Assembly (NCBI RefSeq): GCF_032854445.1
Contig: NC_088301.1
Location: 46,671,187 to 46,735,186, forward strand
From: Liolophura sinensis
Lineage: Eukaryota; Mollusca; Polyplacophora; Chitonida; Chitonidae
Length of the DNA stretch: 64,000 nucleotides
Direction: 5' to 3'
Of the stretch, positions 11,001 through 22,792 are shown one piece after another. Made by a program: the position numbers and the translations under genes. How positions within the stretch are numbered: the first letter of the stretch is position 1; every line of letters begins with the position of its first letter. Under the pieces are notes generated by a model. The model did no database searches. It was given only the letters and a program-made list of their open reading frames with translations, and had not been told where the DNA came from.

Positions 11001-12004
11001 AGACAAAATAATTATACGAAGAGACGAATACGAATAGACCTAATATATTGATATACTTTGTTGAATGATAAGACTGTTGCTGTTACAGGCAAAACATATT
11101 AAAAGACCCTGTAGCGATAACCCGGGTTATCAGAGTGGAGACATTTGTGTAAAAAGAGTCACATTTAAAGTTGGAAGAGGAATTTAAACACCTAAGCACT
11201 CTCACTCTAGGATTTGACACAAGATCGATTGTCCACAAACTGGTATCGGGAAAGCCTAATGACGATAATATACTAGTACCCATATTTGGGCAAAATTTTG
11301 TTAAGAAAAACCTTTCCAACATTTCTTAGTAGCCAGCTTATTTACTTATTCACACTTACATGAATGAGGATTTGCAGTAAATTCGGAATACGATTTTTGG
11401 GCGCAACACCAGATGGTAAGGTCTGTGACAAGGGGAAAGCTGGATTGATTGAAATCGAATATCCATATACAGTTAGGCAGGTCCCAATCTCTGGGGCCTT
11501 TTTAGAACTTTTATGGACTTTTTTTTCCTCATGAGATAAAAATGGACACAAAAAGCTCACTAGAGTTACGGGCTGTGACTTTTGTGACATTATTTTTAGA
11601 CAAAAAAAAGATCTGTTTGTACAGAGAATATTACCAGATAAGTCAAACATGAAAGACATGCTTCTGAACTGGCCAAATTTCACACAGATTATGCCTTACC
11701 TTACCCGAAAACTAATTTCTCTTAGGCAAGGACGTAGACCACTCGGCCACCGAGGGCCTAATTGTGTTCAGAACAATCAACTTTTAGGTAAGGGTGGCTG
11801 AACATGTGGTTGCTTACATCATTCTTCGGTTTGTATGCCCTCAGGGACAGAACCAGCTGATGGTATTCTGCAAGAAAAACAGTGGTAGCCACGAGATATG
11901 TGTAGCCATATGGTAGCAATGAGATATACTTTCATTATATTATAAACATGAACTTAGCATATTTAGCTCATTTGTACAAAGTACAGGCATATAATTAAGT
12001 AGTA
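11001..12004. other. no gene recognised
   Basis: Two minus-strand frames (11083-11322, 11342-11683) show no motif I recognise. A short tRNA-like string near 11733-11757 is listed separately. Confidence 0.4.
11725..11760 (-). repeat. tRNA-like SINE head fragment
   Basis: The minus strand reads GCCCTCGGTGGCCGAGTGGT followed by CTACGTCCTTGCC, which resembles a tRNA 5' half with A box (TGGCCGAGTGG). No matching 3' half or acceptor stem follows, so it is more likely a SINE head fragment than a tRNA gene. Confidence 0.35.
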
Positions 12005-12256
12005 CAGCACAGAAAGTAAGGCCAGAGCAGCGACGATAACTAGCAAATGGTCACACGTAACCTGTGAAATACGACCCCTTGTCAATTTACCTTAATCAGG
12101 GTTTTATTCTAATTGTTCATGTAAATCCATAAATAGTAAAAATTTACACGCCCTATAGCACCACGACATAGGTAGCAGAATTAGGTAAGAAGAAATGCAG
12201 TGATGTTAATTGCAAGTAGATGTCGCTGGTCTAGAATTCAAAATGCTGTTTTGTCC
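12005..12256 (+). repeat. A-family dispersed repeat, copy 2
   Basis: Starts AGAGCAGCGACGATAACTAG and carries CAAATGGTCACACGTAACC, TGTGAAATACGACCCCTTGT, CATGTAAATCCATAAATAGT, TAGCACCACGAC and CAAAATGCTGTTTTGTC. Same orientation as the 8.8 and 47.4 kb copies. No reverse-transcriptase sequence lies beside it. Confidence 0.75.
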
Positions 12257-12314
12257 TTATAGTTTATGTCCTAACCTCGGCCGAGCCTCGGCGTTGAATA
12301 ACTGGGAAAGCTTT

Positions 12315-12840
12315 ATTAAAGAAAATGTTAGGGGTGGTATCTTAAAAAGTACTGCATGTTTTCAGCAAAGGTTTTCACACATGTAAAGCACAATACCACG
12401 ATACATCATTGATTCGCTGTGTGCATATTAAATGTCCTAAATTACAAATTCAAGACTTAGTGTATTATGTGCTAAAATCAATGTTAAAGTAAATGCTAGG
12501 GGTTGTGTCTTAAAAAGTGCTGCATGTATTGAGCTGAGATTTTGCACTATTGTAGAGCACGCCAGAGTTACCAGTGCCCCATGCACAACGGAGGTGGGTA
12601 TTCCATCGTTGACTTGCTGTGTGCATAAAAATTACCATAAAATTGCAAACTTTCTGACTTTGTGTGTTAGAATTAATGTTAAAGTAAATGTTAGGGTGGT
12701 ATCTCAAAAAGCACTGCCTAAAGGTTTACATGTATATAAAGTACAATGACACTAGGGTGATCTCCCATCGCTTATGCAATATGTGTACATAATAATTACC
12801 GTAAATTACCAAATTTACGACTTCAGTACTTTGTATACTG
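12315..12840 (+). repeat. three-copy tandem repeat (about 170-195 bp unit)
   Basis: Three diverged units start at about 12315, 12483 and 12678. Each begins TTAAAG(A/T)AAATG(T/C)TAGGG, then TCTTAAAAAGT(A/G)CTGC or TCTCAAAAAGCACTGCC, and later a GCTGTGTGCATA- or AATATGTGTACATA-type string, AATTAC(C)ATAAA or TAAATTAC, and GACTT. Unit spacings are 168 and 195 bp because of indels. No coding potential. Confidence 0.7.
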
Positions 12841-14396
12841 AGCTGAAGTATTGCAGTCATGTTTCCCCTGAAGGCGAGCTCTTAGTAACCTTTGTCAGAA
12901 ATCTAAGTTTCTAAAGACATGATTAAGGAAAATGTTTCAAAGTAATCAGAATATAAGTGTCAAGATATAGTCACAAAAATAGACCAACTGGTTCATTACT
13001 TGAACAGCGCACTTTGCTGTATCTTTGCTATATGATCCCAACCATTACAGTTAAATGGAGAAAAGCATTTATAAAGTACATGTAAAACAACACTCCTCGG
13101 TTCAAAAAAATAAACCTGGAAGAACAAAGGATGGGCCCTGTTCCCGCAACAGACGAGTGACTCGGTCCCTTAGTACACAAAGCCCAATTGCCTAAATAAT
13201 TTGTAATTTTTTATAAATTTGTGAGTATTTACTTTGTCATCTTTGTATCCAGTATATAAAGTTGATATAATATACATGTACACATATTTAGTATTCTCTT
13301 CATTACAGGCAATATCTGTTATTTATTGAAATGGTCTCTTTCGTCGATTTGGATGGTGTCTCATCTGCTTGCACAGGATAAGGAAACTTAAGAGTTGGGC
13401 CATTCTAGGTAGAATTAAATTATCTAAACACGATGAAAATATGAGCTAAGGACCTTTCTATCATTCTCACAGCATGATACAATAGATCCAGGATATATTT
13501 AACTTAGGCAGTGCGGGTAGTTTAATTAGATGACTACCAATAAAGATCACTGTGGCTACTGGTAACAAGAACAGCATTCGCCTCTGTGTGCCATTGCATA
13601 TACAACATTTACAAGCAACACGTCGGTGTGAATGTACTATTAATCATTACTTATCTCCTAGAATCCTTACCTTGGAGTACACAGCCTTATGTTTGTTGAT
13701 ACAATGAAAGTTAAACTTGTCTTGAGGCCTCCTGCGCGATTTAATCCACTGAAGACATGTTTCCAGTTGTGTTTTCGGCGTCGGTACAAAAAAATAAGTC
13801 CATAGAACCATATCAGAGAGCCAAATCACCGTTCAGTAAAATAAACTCTTTCAACAAGGTCCCACAACAATGTTTCTTTTCGGGAGAATAGGGCGGTCAG
13901 ACAACAGGGATGTAATCAATGAATTTGAAATTTGATTGGCTATAGGGTTCGAGATGATTGTCACTACAAGAAGTGCAATCATTTTGGAAAAAAGTACTGT
14001 TGTGTAATTGCCAAAAAATCTGGCGTCATTTGTATGTGGATTCTTAAAAACTCAAAAGTCTCCCTGAAGAACTAAACGTTTAAATACACGTACAGTATAA
14101 GGACATCTCTACTTGGGATTCATCACATAGACTTAATTGATACAATATTCATCAGTGATTGTATCGGTGCTTATACAACTGATTACCGCTACATTAATGT
14201 CGAAGGCAAGAACTATTTCTTCAGTTCCACTACATACAAGGGTTAGCATTCATAGGATGTTTCGTTGTTCATCGAGTTTCTTGAATTTCTCATTAATAAC
14301 ATCTATATGAAATTCGGAAAACGATACATCACCTGTGTATGGGTATTCCGAATCGGTACAAATTGTGCGACCCTTTTGGCTGACCTATACCTGTTT
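12841..14396. other. no gene recognised
   Basis: AT-rich with no supported open frame. The minus frame at 13647-13829 is short and motif-free. Confidence 0.45.
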
Positions 14397-14412
14397 CTCG
14401 TATGAACATGAC

Positions 14413-14565
14413 GTGGGAAGGTCTTCCAGCAACCTGAGGATGGTCGTGGGTTTCCCCCGGGCTCTGCCCGGTTTCTCCCATCATAATGCTGATCGCCGTC
14501 GTATAAGTGAAATATTCTTGAGTACGGCGTAAAACACCAATCAAATAAATAAATAAATAAATAAA
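14413..14565 (+). mobile_element. SINE family 1 insertion with 16-bp target-site duplication
   Basis: The 153-bp insert carries the SINE body (GTCTTCCAGCAACCTGAGGA, CCCCCGGGCTCTGCCCGGTT, ATATTCTTGAGTACGGCGTA) and an AAATAAATAAATAAATAAA tail. It is bracketed by perfect 16-bp direct repeats CTCGTATGAACATGAC at 14397-14412 and 14566-14581. These are the hallmarks of target-primed reverse transcription. The tRNA head is missing, so this copy is 5'-truncated. Open frames on either strand across it are by-products. Confidence 0.9.
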
Positions 14566-14617
14566 CTCGTATGAACATGACTATATACAGAAACAAATAA
14601 GAAGTAAGGAGTATCCC

Positions 14618-14885
14618 CCTAACTTTTAGCGGAATAAGTACTGAAGCGTCAATACCTAGATGTGTCATATCTGATGGCATTTGTACAGCGTTTCAGCAAG
14701 AAAGACAATAAACATGTGGGCACTGGGAATCGGTCTGCTATTCTCTATCTCTTTTAGACAGCCACCTGTTTTCAGTGAGTGACACATAACAACATAATCT
14801 CTACACATAGATATATTTGAAGTTCACATTATATTGCATAGGAAATGAAATTAGAACACTTTTTCTAATTCATAATGTTAAAGTG
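14618..14885 (+). repeat. local duplication D, copy 1
   Basis: Shares TAACTTTTAGCGGAATAAGT, ACTGAAGCGTCAATACC, GGCATTTGTACAGCGTTTCA, GACAATAAACATGTGGGCAC and TCTCTACACATAGA with 15428-15712 at high identity. A partial inverted copy lies at 16262-16400. This is probably an old mobile element of unknown type. Confidence 0.75.
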
Positions 14886-15192
14886 ATTCGCTAAATTTAA
14901 AACAATCCATATATAGCAAATGCTGTGAAAGATACATCATATTCACTTTTGCTGGATTGGTGGGATGACGTCAGGAGCTTTTGAAAGGGCAGTGTCATTT
15001 GTGGATATACATCAGCGATTGGTGACATATCTGTTCGTGGGTGACGTCACACCAGGCAAAGTGGAAGGGACAAAAATATTTTGTTTCCGAATACTTTGAC
15101 GAAACGTACAATATCGGTTTTAATTCACTGCAATATTTTCACAATTTAGGAAAGCAATTCCGAATATCCCCACCTTTATCAATTCACCTTGT

Positions 15193-15300
15193 ACGGCTGG
15201 AGACGAAGCCCGCATGAGCTGGACTTGAACTCAGAGCGATCGCACTGGTGAGAGGCTCCTCGGTCATTGCGCCACGCTAGCGTGCTAACCCCATCGGTAG
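15193..15300 (-). repeat. SINE family 1 tRNA-like head (truncated)
   Basis: The minus strand reads GGTTAGCACGCTAGCGTGGC, GCAATGACCGAGGAGCCTCT (A-box region) and CTCTGAGTTCAAGTCCAGCT (B box), then GGCTTCGTCTCCAGCCGTAC, the head-body junction of this SINE. The body and tail are missing. It is not a true tRNA gene: the cloverleaf is poor and the head runs into SINE sequence. Confidence 0.6.
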
Positions 15301-15427
15301 TGTTATGTAACCGCAAAAATGCAAGACATATTATTAAACGTTTCCAATCTTTGTTATTACCCTACCAAACGCATATCTAGTATAGTGTTGCAGATTTTAA
15401 AATTATTCATATCCGTCTATCCTCAAT

Positions 15428-15712
15428 GTAACTTTTAGCGGCATAAGTACTGAAGCGTCAATACCCAAGGTGTGTCATATCTGGTGGCATTTGTACAGCG
15501 TTTCAGCAAGGAAAGACAATAAACATGTGGGCACTGAATCGGTCTGCTATTGTCTATCTCTTTTAGACAGCCACCTGTTCTCAGTTGCCTGTAAGATCAG
15601 TCATACTTGCTACCAAAATTGCCTGTAGTCAGTGACACGTAACAACATAATCTCTACACATAGACATGTTTGAAGTTCACATTATTGCACTTTTTCTAAT
15701 TAATAATGTATT
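15428..15712 (+). repeat. local duplication D, copy 2
   Basis: Second direct copy of 14618-14885. Its 3' end is interrupted by a truncated SINE at 15711. Confidence 0.75.
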
Positions 15713-15755
15713 CTTGAGTACGGCGTAAAACACCAATCAAATAAATAAATAAAAT
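15711..15755 (+). mobile_element. SINE family 1, strongly 5'-truncated
   Basis: Only the tail end survives: TATTCTTGAGTACGGCGTAA, AACACCAATC and an AAATAAATAAATAAAA tail. Near-identical flanks TAATTAATAATG and TAATTCATAATG look like a roughly 12-bp target-site duplication, and the latter matches the uninterrupted D copy near 14868. It therefore inserted into D copy 2. Confidence 0.75.
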
Positions 15756-16261
15756 AATTCATAATGCTAAGTCCATAAGCCCTGTTTCGACGGCAAGAAC
15801 ACATTGCCTCGAGTGACCTCGTAATCATTAAAAAACAGTGGCATGCTGGATATTGGGCAGAATTCAGCATGTTTTGACGTAGGGCGACACCAGTTTCCAA
15901 AACAGCTATCGATCTTACTGTAAACCCTGTTATGCCTCTGTCATATTTGAAATTGTTTACACGTTTAGTATAATATAACCTTAATAAATGAATATAATTT
16001 GATCTGTTGTAATATATTATCTCCCGACGGTATGGTTTTAAAGCTGGATGTTAGAAAATTTTGTTATTAAAAACAATGTAGCCTGTTCGCTGAGAGTGTA
16101 TTGTAGGATATGTTACTGGGTGGAGCGTGTTCTTACCGCATATTGGAGCACCTACTGTAAAACAAATTACACTCCACGCCCATTCCCCAGCACGCCACTG
16201 GTTTTTAAATAATTGTGACGTCACCTGAGCCAATGTGTTCTTTGTGTCGAAGCTTAAGGAG

Positions 16262-16400
16262 TTCAACATTTTGAATTAGAAAAAGTGTTCTAATTTGATT
16301 TTCTTTGGAAGAATATGAACTTCCAATATATCTATGAGTAGAGCTTGTGATGTTACGTGACACTAACTAATGGCAATTTTGGTAGTGAGTATGACTTATA
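16262..16400 (-). repeat. local duplication D, inverted partial copy
   Basis: The reverse complement reads ACTACCAAAATTGCCATTAG, GTGTCACGTAAC, CATAGATATATTGGAAGTTC and ACTTTTTCTAATTC, matching 15600-15710. With the direct copies upstream, this gives a direct-direct-inverted arrangement over 1.8 kb. Confidence 0.6.
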
Positions 16401-16819
16401 CATAACAGACAGCTGAATATAGGCGATTCTCACTTGTATTAAATTTTGTACAGGTCTTAAGCGTGTTTCCGAGTTTATGATAGTTTCCGAGTTTATGCTA
16501 CTTATGCACGTATGCTGAAAGTTGGTTGGAATAGTATAGCGGGTTACAGATTCAAAATGCTTTGTGTGATATTAAAAATGTGTTGTCACCAGTGCCTTTG
16601 GTCACAAAAAGGCTCAAATATCATTAAAATGCGATGGTGGCATGTCCATTTTGGACTGTACACGCCCTGGATTAACCCAACTAATATGCTCGCCTAGGCC
16701 GTGAACCGCCAAGCCATTCACACAGCTTTGTATATCCAAACTTCCTGAAGAAAGAAGCCACTTAAACTCAGTACAAATTTTGAACAGTGCAAATATGACT
16801 GGGCTCACGATAATGGATC

Positions 16820-17060
16820 TGTGCCTTGAAACTGACATTCGTATACCAGCCGTGAACCAATACGGACCTTCCAGGCCAATAACCGCAAGACTAATTCTCG
16901 TAATGACCTTTAACACTAACCACCAAAGAACTAAGACAGTATATACAGTACGAAATTAGAAAGGAATCATACAAAGAGAAGCAGTCAACAGTTTTCAAAG
17001 TTGTTGGAAAGGCGCAAAGTATGCTATAGGTGAATGAGTGAAATCGTTATTCAAATTGTG
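16820..17060 (+). repeat. B-family dispersed repeat, copy 5
   Basis: One of the best-preserved copies: GACATTCGTATACCAGCCGT, GACCTTCCAGGCCAATAACC, CACCAAAGAACTAAGACAGT, GAATCATACAAAGAGAAGCA and TTTTCAAAGTTGTTGGAAAG in order. Confidence 0.75.
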
Positions 17061-18360
17061 CACCATGAAGGAAGATGTCGATAATAAAATATGTAACTCA
17101 GTTGCGCTTTGCAACTGTTCATACGTACAACGTGGCGAACTGAATATACCACCCCGATAGCCCCGGGTTGAACCAAATCTGACACATTCAGACAGTAAAG
17201 GCAGGAAGTGATATCAAAAAATACAAACTCTGTCTCAACGTCTGTTTATTTAATAATTTTTTGATGCATGTGTTGCAGCCTTTTATTTGAATTTCTTTTT
17301 ATCCATAATATGCCTAAGAAGGATCTTGTTCAAGGTTCAAGAATGTTGATAACGATACTCTTGCGCTGTCAAGAGTATAAGAGATACCATCGCCATGAGA
17401 ATAACACAATTTAAGAGAGCACTCGCCTCACATAACAAGGGAAATAACTCTACATTTTCAGTTCAATACCATGGAGTTCAAGCCCTTGGCTTATCGGCTA
17501 CTTGAAACCATCGCTGATCCTGTGAGCGGAGATGACTTGCCCGATATGCAAGTGCACAGTCGGTAACGGCGCACAGATCAGCATTAAAGCTCTTGTACAC
17601 ATCTCGTCTGTGCAGATGCGACGCTTTGCTAACATGATAAGAGTTCTGCGATCGAAATTTTATGATCTACAGTACACCAAGTCGAGTTATAGCCCCTCTG
17701 TCTAGAGTCCTGCATCCCAATCGTAATGAACACACCTTCGATGATAAACGAATAAATATTACTCTATTTTACAGGTTTCTCATCAATTAATAGGTCGAAA
17801 TTCTTAAGCTTCTTAATCATTGCAATTTGAATTATATTTAATTAAAATTTTGAATTTTTGATTATTCTAATTTATAATTAAAAGTAAAATTCAATAATGT
17901 CCATCTACGATCGAATATAAATTCACATCAAAACAATCGAGACATTCCGTATAGAGATAATAAAGATATTTGAATAGCACATATTTTTAAAATCCATTTT
18001 AGTTTGTGATGAAGAACATTGCAAAATTTCTCATTTTTTTATATATAATTTTGTAATTTTCTCACTCAGTGATTGATACATTGTTTCACCAGACGATTCG
18101 GTGCATACTCACTTGGCTGCGACATCTTAAGGCAAAAATTAAGTGAAAGTGCAACGAGTGTTTTAGTTGTGCTGCTGATTCACGGACGCAATGATTATAA
18201 ACTGCTTACATTAAGGAGACGAATTAAAATGATGGGATATGACTACATAAATATATGAATATTTAGCATCTTTAGTAGGCAAAGCGGCCCGTAGAATGAT
18301 CGGGCCTGTGAGTGGTGCATTTGTGTATATCTTGATAATGTCCATTAATTTGACCATTAA
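17061..18360. other. no gene recognised
   Basis: No supported gene. The very AT-rich patch at 17800-18060 has poly-purine/pyrimidine wobble but no defined repeat. Confidence 0.45.
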
Positions 18361-18372
18361 GTGTCCCGTCAG

Positions 18373-18513
18373 TCAGCAACCTGCGGATGGTCGTGGGTTT
18401 TCCTCGGGCTCTGCCCGGTTTCCTCCCTCCATAATGCTGGCCGTTGTCGTATAAGGGAAATATTCTTGAGCACGGCATAAAACACCAATCCAATAAATAA
18501 ATAAGTAAATAAG
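18373..18513 (+). mobile_element. SINE family 1, truncated copy
   Basis: The body (GCAACCTGCGGATGGTCGTG, GGCTCTGCCCGGTTTCCTCC, CATAATGCTGGCCGTTGTCG, ATATTCTTGAGCACGGCATA) and an AAATAAATAAGTAAATAA tail are present, but no tRNA head. Flanks GTGTCCCGTCAG (18361-18372) and GTGTTCCGACAG (18514-18525) are a likely 12-bp target-site duplication with two differences. Confidence 0.8.
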
Positions 18514-19039
18514 GTGTTCCGACAGTTTTATTACTTTTTCTTCTAAAAATTTGCAAGCACACAAAACTGTATTACATCTATTTATGACAGCTAGTTGGAT
18601 GCTAACCTTCAGAAATACAGCTTGAAAAAGAAAAATATAGGGCATTTTCCCCCCGGGACTGTTCTCTACATCAAAAAGTCATTTGAGACATTCTGACGTT
18701 GATATAGGAAACAGGTAGAGAGCGTTGATATTTAAGGCGGTATTGAACAGGAACCACACGCAGCAGAGTATAGGATCTTTCCCACTGCAACTTGATCTTT
18801 CTATTCAGTGACACCCGATGTTGGTTCTGTTCACTATAATGTCCGCGGAATTAAAGTTTTGACAGATTTACCCGAGGCTTTAGAAATGCGGAAGTGGATT
18901 CGACTCGCAGCGTGCTAACTTATATATAACCGTCGACGTCTTGCCTTAGTTTCTGCTTGACGCTCAGTTAAAGCACTTTTGGGGCTAAAAGACCCGCTCC
19001 ATTAATTACGAATACATCTTTTCTGACACATAGGAACCT

Positions 19040-19265
19040 AACAGTCAAACTCAGCATTCGAATATATCAGCCAAAATACAATAAAATGGGTGCTCAAAAT
19101 CAACAATTACCAGGCCCTCTTCTAGACAATACTTGACAGCAATCCCGATACACAAAACACACACATAATAGGATTATGTTCCCGGCTAAATCAACATACG
19201 TATAAAATAAAGCTGACCACGTGTTAATAAAGAAGCAGTCATCAGTTTTAATGATGTTAAAAAAA
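19040..19265 (+). repeat. B-family dispersed repeat, copy 6 (diverged)
   Basis: CAGCATTCGAATATATCAGC, CAATTACCAGG, AAATAAAGCTGACCACG, AAAGAAGCAGTCATCAGTTT and TAATGATGTTA follow the B order, with long diverged stretches between. Confidence 0.5.
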
Positions 19266-22200
19266 ACAGATTTATATTGGTTAAAACAAAAATCGAAGAA
19301 CCCTGATTAGTCTTGATGTTTCTTATTCTAGCACAGATCAGTTTATAAAAGGCGGACATGCGCGATGCACAAGTGTATATAGAGAATCTTTGCAACCCGA
19401 TTTGAATATCATTTTGAAGTACAAGTCGTTATGTCTGGTAGGTAATGCCCTTCCCTGTGTGACCGAAACAGAAGGAAATATGATGGTTTGGAGAAAATTC
19501 TCTATTTAACAAACTGATCAGAAAAACAGGTTACACATGTATGTATGAAAATGGCTATATCCTGAAAATTTCATATCACCTTACATATATTCACACATGA
19601 TAAATACAGATATTTGCCGAATGCCGTCCGGTTTCAAATATTTGGAAATCACACCCACTACGAGCCTTTCACTTGAACCGACATTTTTTCGTGAGTATAA
19701 ATGTATGGAATCCGTAGTAATTATGACGTCATAGTGGAAAACCTACGTAGGTAAGGTATAGGTTGGAACAAAGAGGCCAGATACAAATGTTACAGCTATT
19801 GAATAGATTTCCTTAATATAATACCAAATGGCGTTATCCTTAAACGCCAGCTTTCAATTCACCGAGGAATTGCTAATGGAATCATCGACAAAACGTATTC
19901 AGAGATCAAGGCCTTATTTCCAATCGCAGACCTTCCAAATTTAATTGTAATGTACCACGTAGAACGGTAGCAATCAACCTTTTAACTTTCTGTATATTTG
20001 TTCTATAATCTCCAGGGTATAAGAAATATTCTTGTTTGTGCGCCACTGTGAAATACAACAATACTTTACCTCATGCATTTAAATAATGCAAGTGTTTTAG
20101 AAAATAGCCTGTGTGAATATTTCACAAGCCAGCGAATTTGAGATGTATTTTATTTCCAGTTGGGATTCAATCCACGCATTAACTTTTTAAACTGCGTTTT
20201 AACCCTTTCCTATGTGTTGTCACGTTTAGCATTTTTATATACTTAACGAGTAGCTGTTTTCCAATAAAGGAAATAAAGGAATAAATTCACTATAGGAATT
20301 ATTATTTATTATTTATTTAATATAATTTTTTAGTTTCCTGGGCCATTTTTCTCAGAAATTATTTAATCTCAAGGGAACGTGTACGGTGCTGTCAGTTGTT
20401 TTTAATTCGTTTAAGTCTTAAACTTTTAAACAACCAAGAAACTGTTGATATATTGTAATTTCACTTGTAAATTTTGGATTGCCCTCATCCGTAGGAATAG
20501 GAAAAACATATATGTTGGTAGTCCAAAGTTGGGGATGTGGGATTTCATCATAGTAAATTGTATGTAAGTCAACTTCAAATTCCGGTCAGCAGGACGTAAA
20601 TGTCGACAGAGGTCATAATGGGAAGTGTTTTATAGTGTTATTTCAGATGAACCTCTCGAATTAAACTTTGCTACACCGACTAAACACCTGTCATGTTTAA
20701 CGTGTTATTTTGATTTTCGTTACCAGACATTAGTAGTTAAGGGTGTTGCTCTCTAAGGGGACCAGAGACAATCCAGTCGTGTCCTTCGTGCGGTGTCGTC
20801 TTGAATGTTCGGACGGAAATCTGGCTAGAAAAGTCGGCTGAAAGAGTTATGATTTCCTCAAGGGAGGGATAAAGCTATCTGTTTATCTCAGTGGCTATTT
20901 GTTTGTGGCCAATGCATCCCATGGCGGCAGACACCATAATCTGTAAAGATTCAGGAGATGAAAGAGCTGATGAGAGCCCTGTGTGAGACGAATTTACGAC
21001 AGTGTTCTTTCACTGTCGTCCTCTCCCGGGGCCCTTAGCCATTTTCGAACAAGTAACCCTTCTCACCATGCAGGCACGATGTCCAGTCTATTTAGATGTT
21101 GGCAATACATGATCTCAATAATGGCCGCTGGAATGTAATATCTGTAATCATGTCCACAGAGATCGTGGGTGTTACAAAAGCTTATGTATTGCAGCATTTC
21201 AACCTTTTTGCACTGTCTGTTTCCTGTCCTGTATTAGATAATGATATTGAAAATCTCCCAGGTGAAAGTCTGACCTGAACTACTACCGAGACAATGGTAA
21301 TGGTAAAGGGTCATCCAGACTGAAGCTTCCAAGAATACCCTTACATGGCTCTGCACCAGACGCAAAGAGCAAGTGGCGGTACCGAATGTATATGTGTCTA
21401 ACCGAATGTAAGGTTAATATATGCTACTGGTCGGTGTTTCATGCGTAGATACGTATAAACAAAGTTGCCGTTGTGAGTATCTATGCTAAGCTTTAATTAA
21501 TTGTTTACCTGGTTTCATTTGAGTATTGGTTTCGTATTATAGTGACTCACAATGGTGGAATATTTCCGTGCAGATTTCATTTGAATTTACTGCAACACGT
21601 CCTGAAAGCCTTTTGATTTAGTTTATTACTGATTCTTAGAATCTGTTGAGGGCATGCCGCCTATTTTTAATTGTTTATCCGATTATATTTGTCACCTGAC
21701 TGAGTATGAACTGTGCATTACAATGCACTGTCTTACCGCACTATATTCAGACACATGACGAACGATGGTTGAATATTACGGTAACTCTTTTTTTATTGTA
21801 AGATCTTATGCTGGTCTTTTCATTTGGCAGTTAACTGATTCTCAGATTCTGAGTTTGATCTATTGTATAAGTTTGTAAGTCTATTCACCGTATTCCATAC
21901 TGATGTAATTTGTTGGAAATGTCCTGCATGCGTCTGATTGGCGGGTATTCTCATCTGTTATGGTAAGTAATGTTATGTTTTAACATTTGCATTTGCTCAG
22001 TACGAGACAGCTCCAAGGACTATGTTCTATCGCCATAGATCATATATTTAGCTGGCTGTAAGCTTCAAGAACATTACATGACAGAATTTGATTGATGCCC
22101 TTCACAAACTATATAGGTTCTAAATTATACATTCGTTAGTTACCATTAGACTTAAGCAATCCGTAAAAAAAACATTTGCGAATGGTGTTATGTGTATCTT

Positions 22201-22446
22201 GTTTAGGACCCCCTGTGCTTTAGATTTCTTGAAGTAACATTAAAATGCGTTATTTTTTCTCATACTTCCCATTCATACTTTTTTCGAAGTCCATTTAGCC
22301 TGCTGAAGTCTAATATGGTTCAATTTTTCTTTTCTCAAAATTGTATTTGAAGCCCGAAGAGTGAGATTTTTCACATTTTACCAGGTCACGTGACCGAAAA
22401 CAATTGATGCTGTGAAGCTGAACAATTAGTGAACTGGTAGATAAAA
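19266..22446. other. 3.2 kb without a supported gene
   Basis: Only short motif-free frames. No repeat family shared with the rest of the window was recognised. Confidence 0.45.
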
Positions 22447-22792
22447 TGCTACTGTCCATTCTAGTCCCATGTAATTATCCTGCTACTCTCCATTCTAGTC
22501 CCATGTAATTATCCTGCTACTCTCCATTCTAGTCCCATGTAATTATCCTGCTACTCTCCATTCTAGTCCCATGTAATTATCCTGCTACTCTCCATTCTAG
22601 TCCCATGTAATTATCCTGCTACTCTCCATTCTAGTCCCATGTAATTATCCTGCTACTCTCCATTCTAGTACCATGTAATTATCCTGCTACTCTCCATTCT
22701 AGTCCCATGTAATTATCCTGCTACTCTCCATTCTAGTCCCATGTAATTATCCTGCTACTCTCCATTCTAGTACCATGTAATTATCCTGCTAC
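22447..22792 (+). repeat. 34-bp minisatellite, 10 copies
   Basis: Ten head-to-tail copies of CTACTCTCCATTCTAGTCCC plus ATGTAATTATCCTG. Copies are almost identical. The first has CTGTCC for CTCTCC, and the seventh and tenth carry GTACCA in place of GTCCCA. The homogeneity points to recent expansion or ongoing homogenisation. There are no variable spacers, so it is not a CRISPR. Confidence 0.97.

Noticed and set aside
14303-14680. Open frames on both strands around 14.3-14.7 kb (and similar ones at 18.3, 32.2 and 15.7 kb)
   Set aside because: They run through SINE family 1 and share its translated sequence. They are not genes.
15214-15300. Possible tRNA gene on the minus strand
   Set aside because: A- and B-box-like strings are present, but the cloverleaf is poor and the sequence continues into the SINE head-body junction. 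It is a SINE head.
22447-22792. CRISPR-like regular array
   Set aside because: Units are contiguous 34-bp repeats with no unique spacers, and the genome is eukaryotic. It is a minisatellite.
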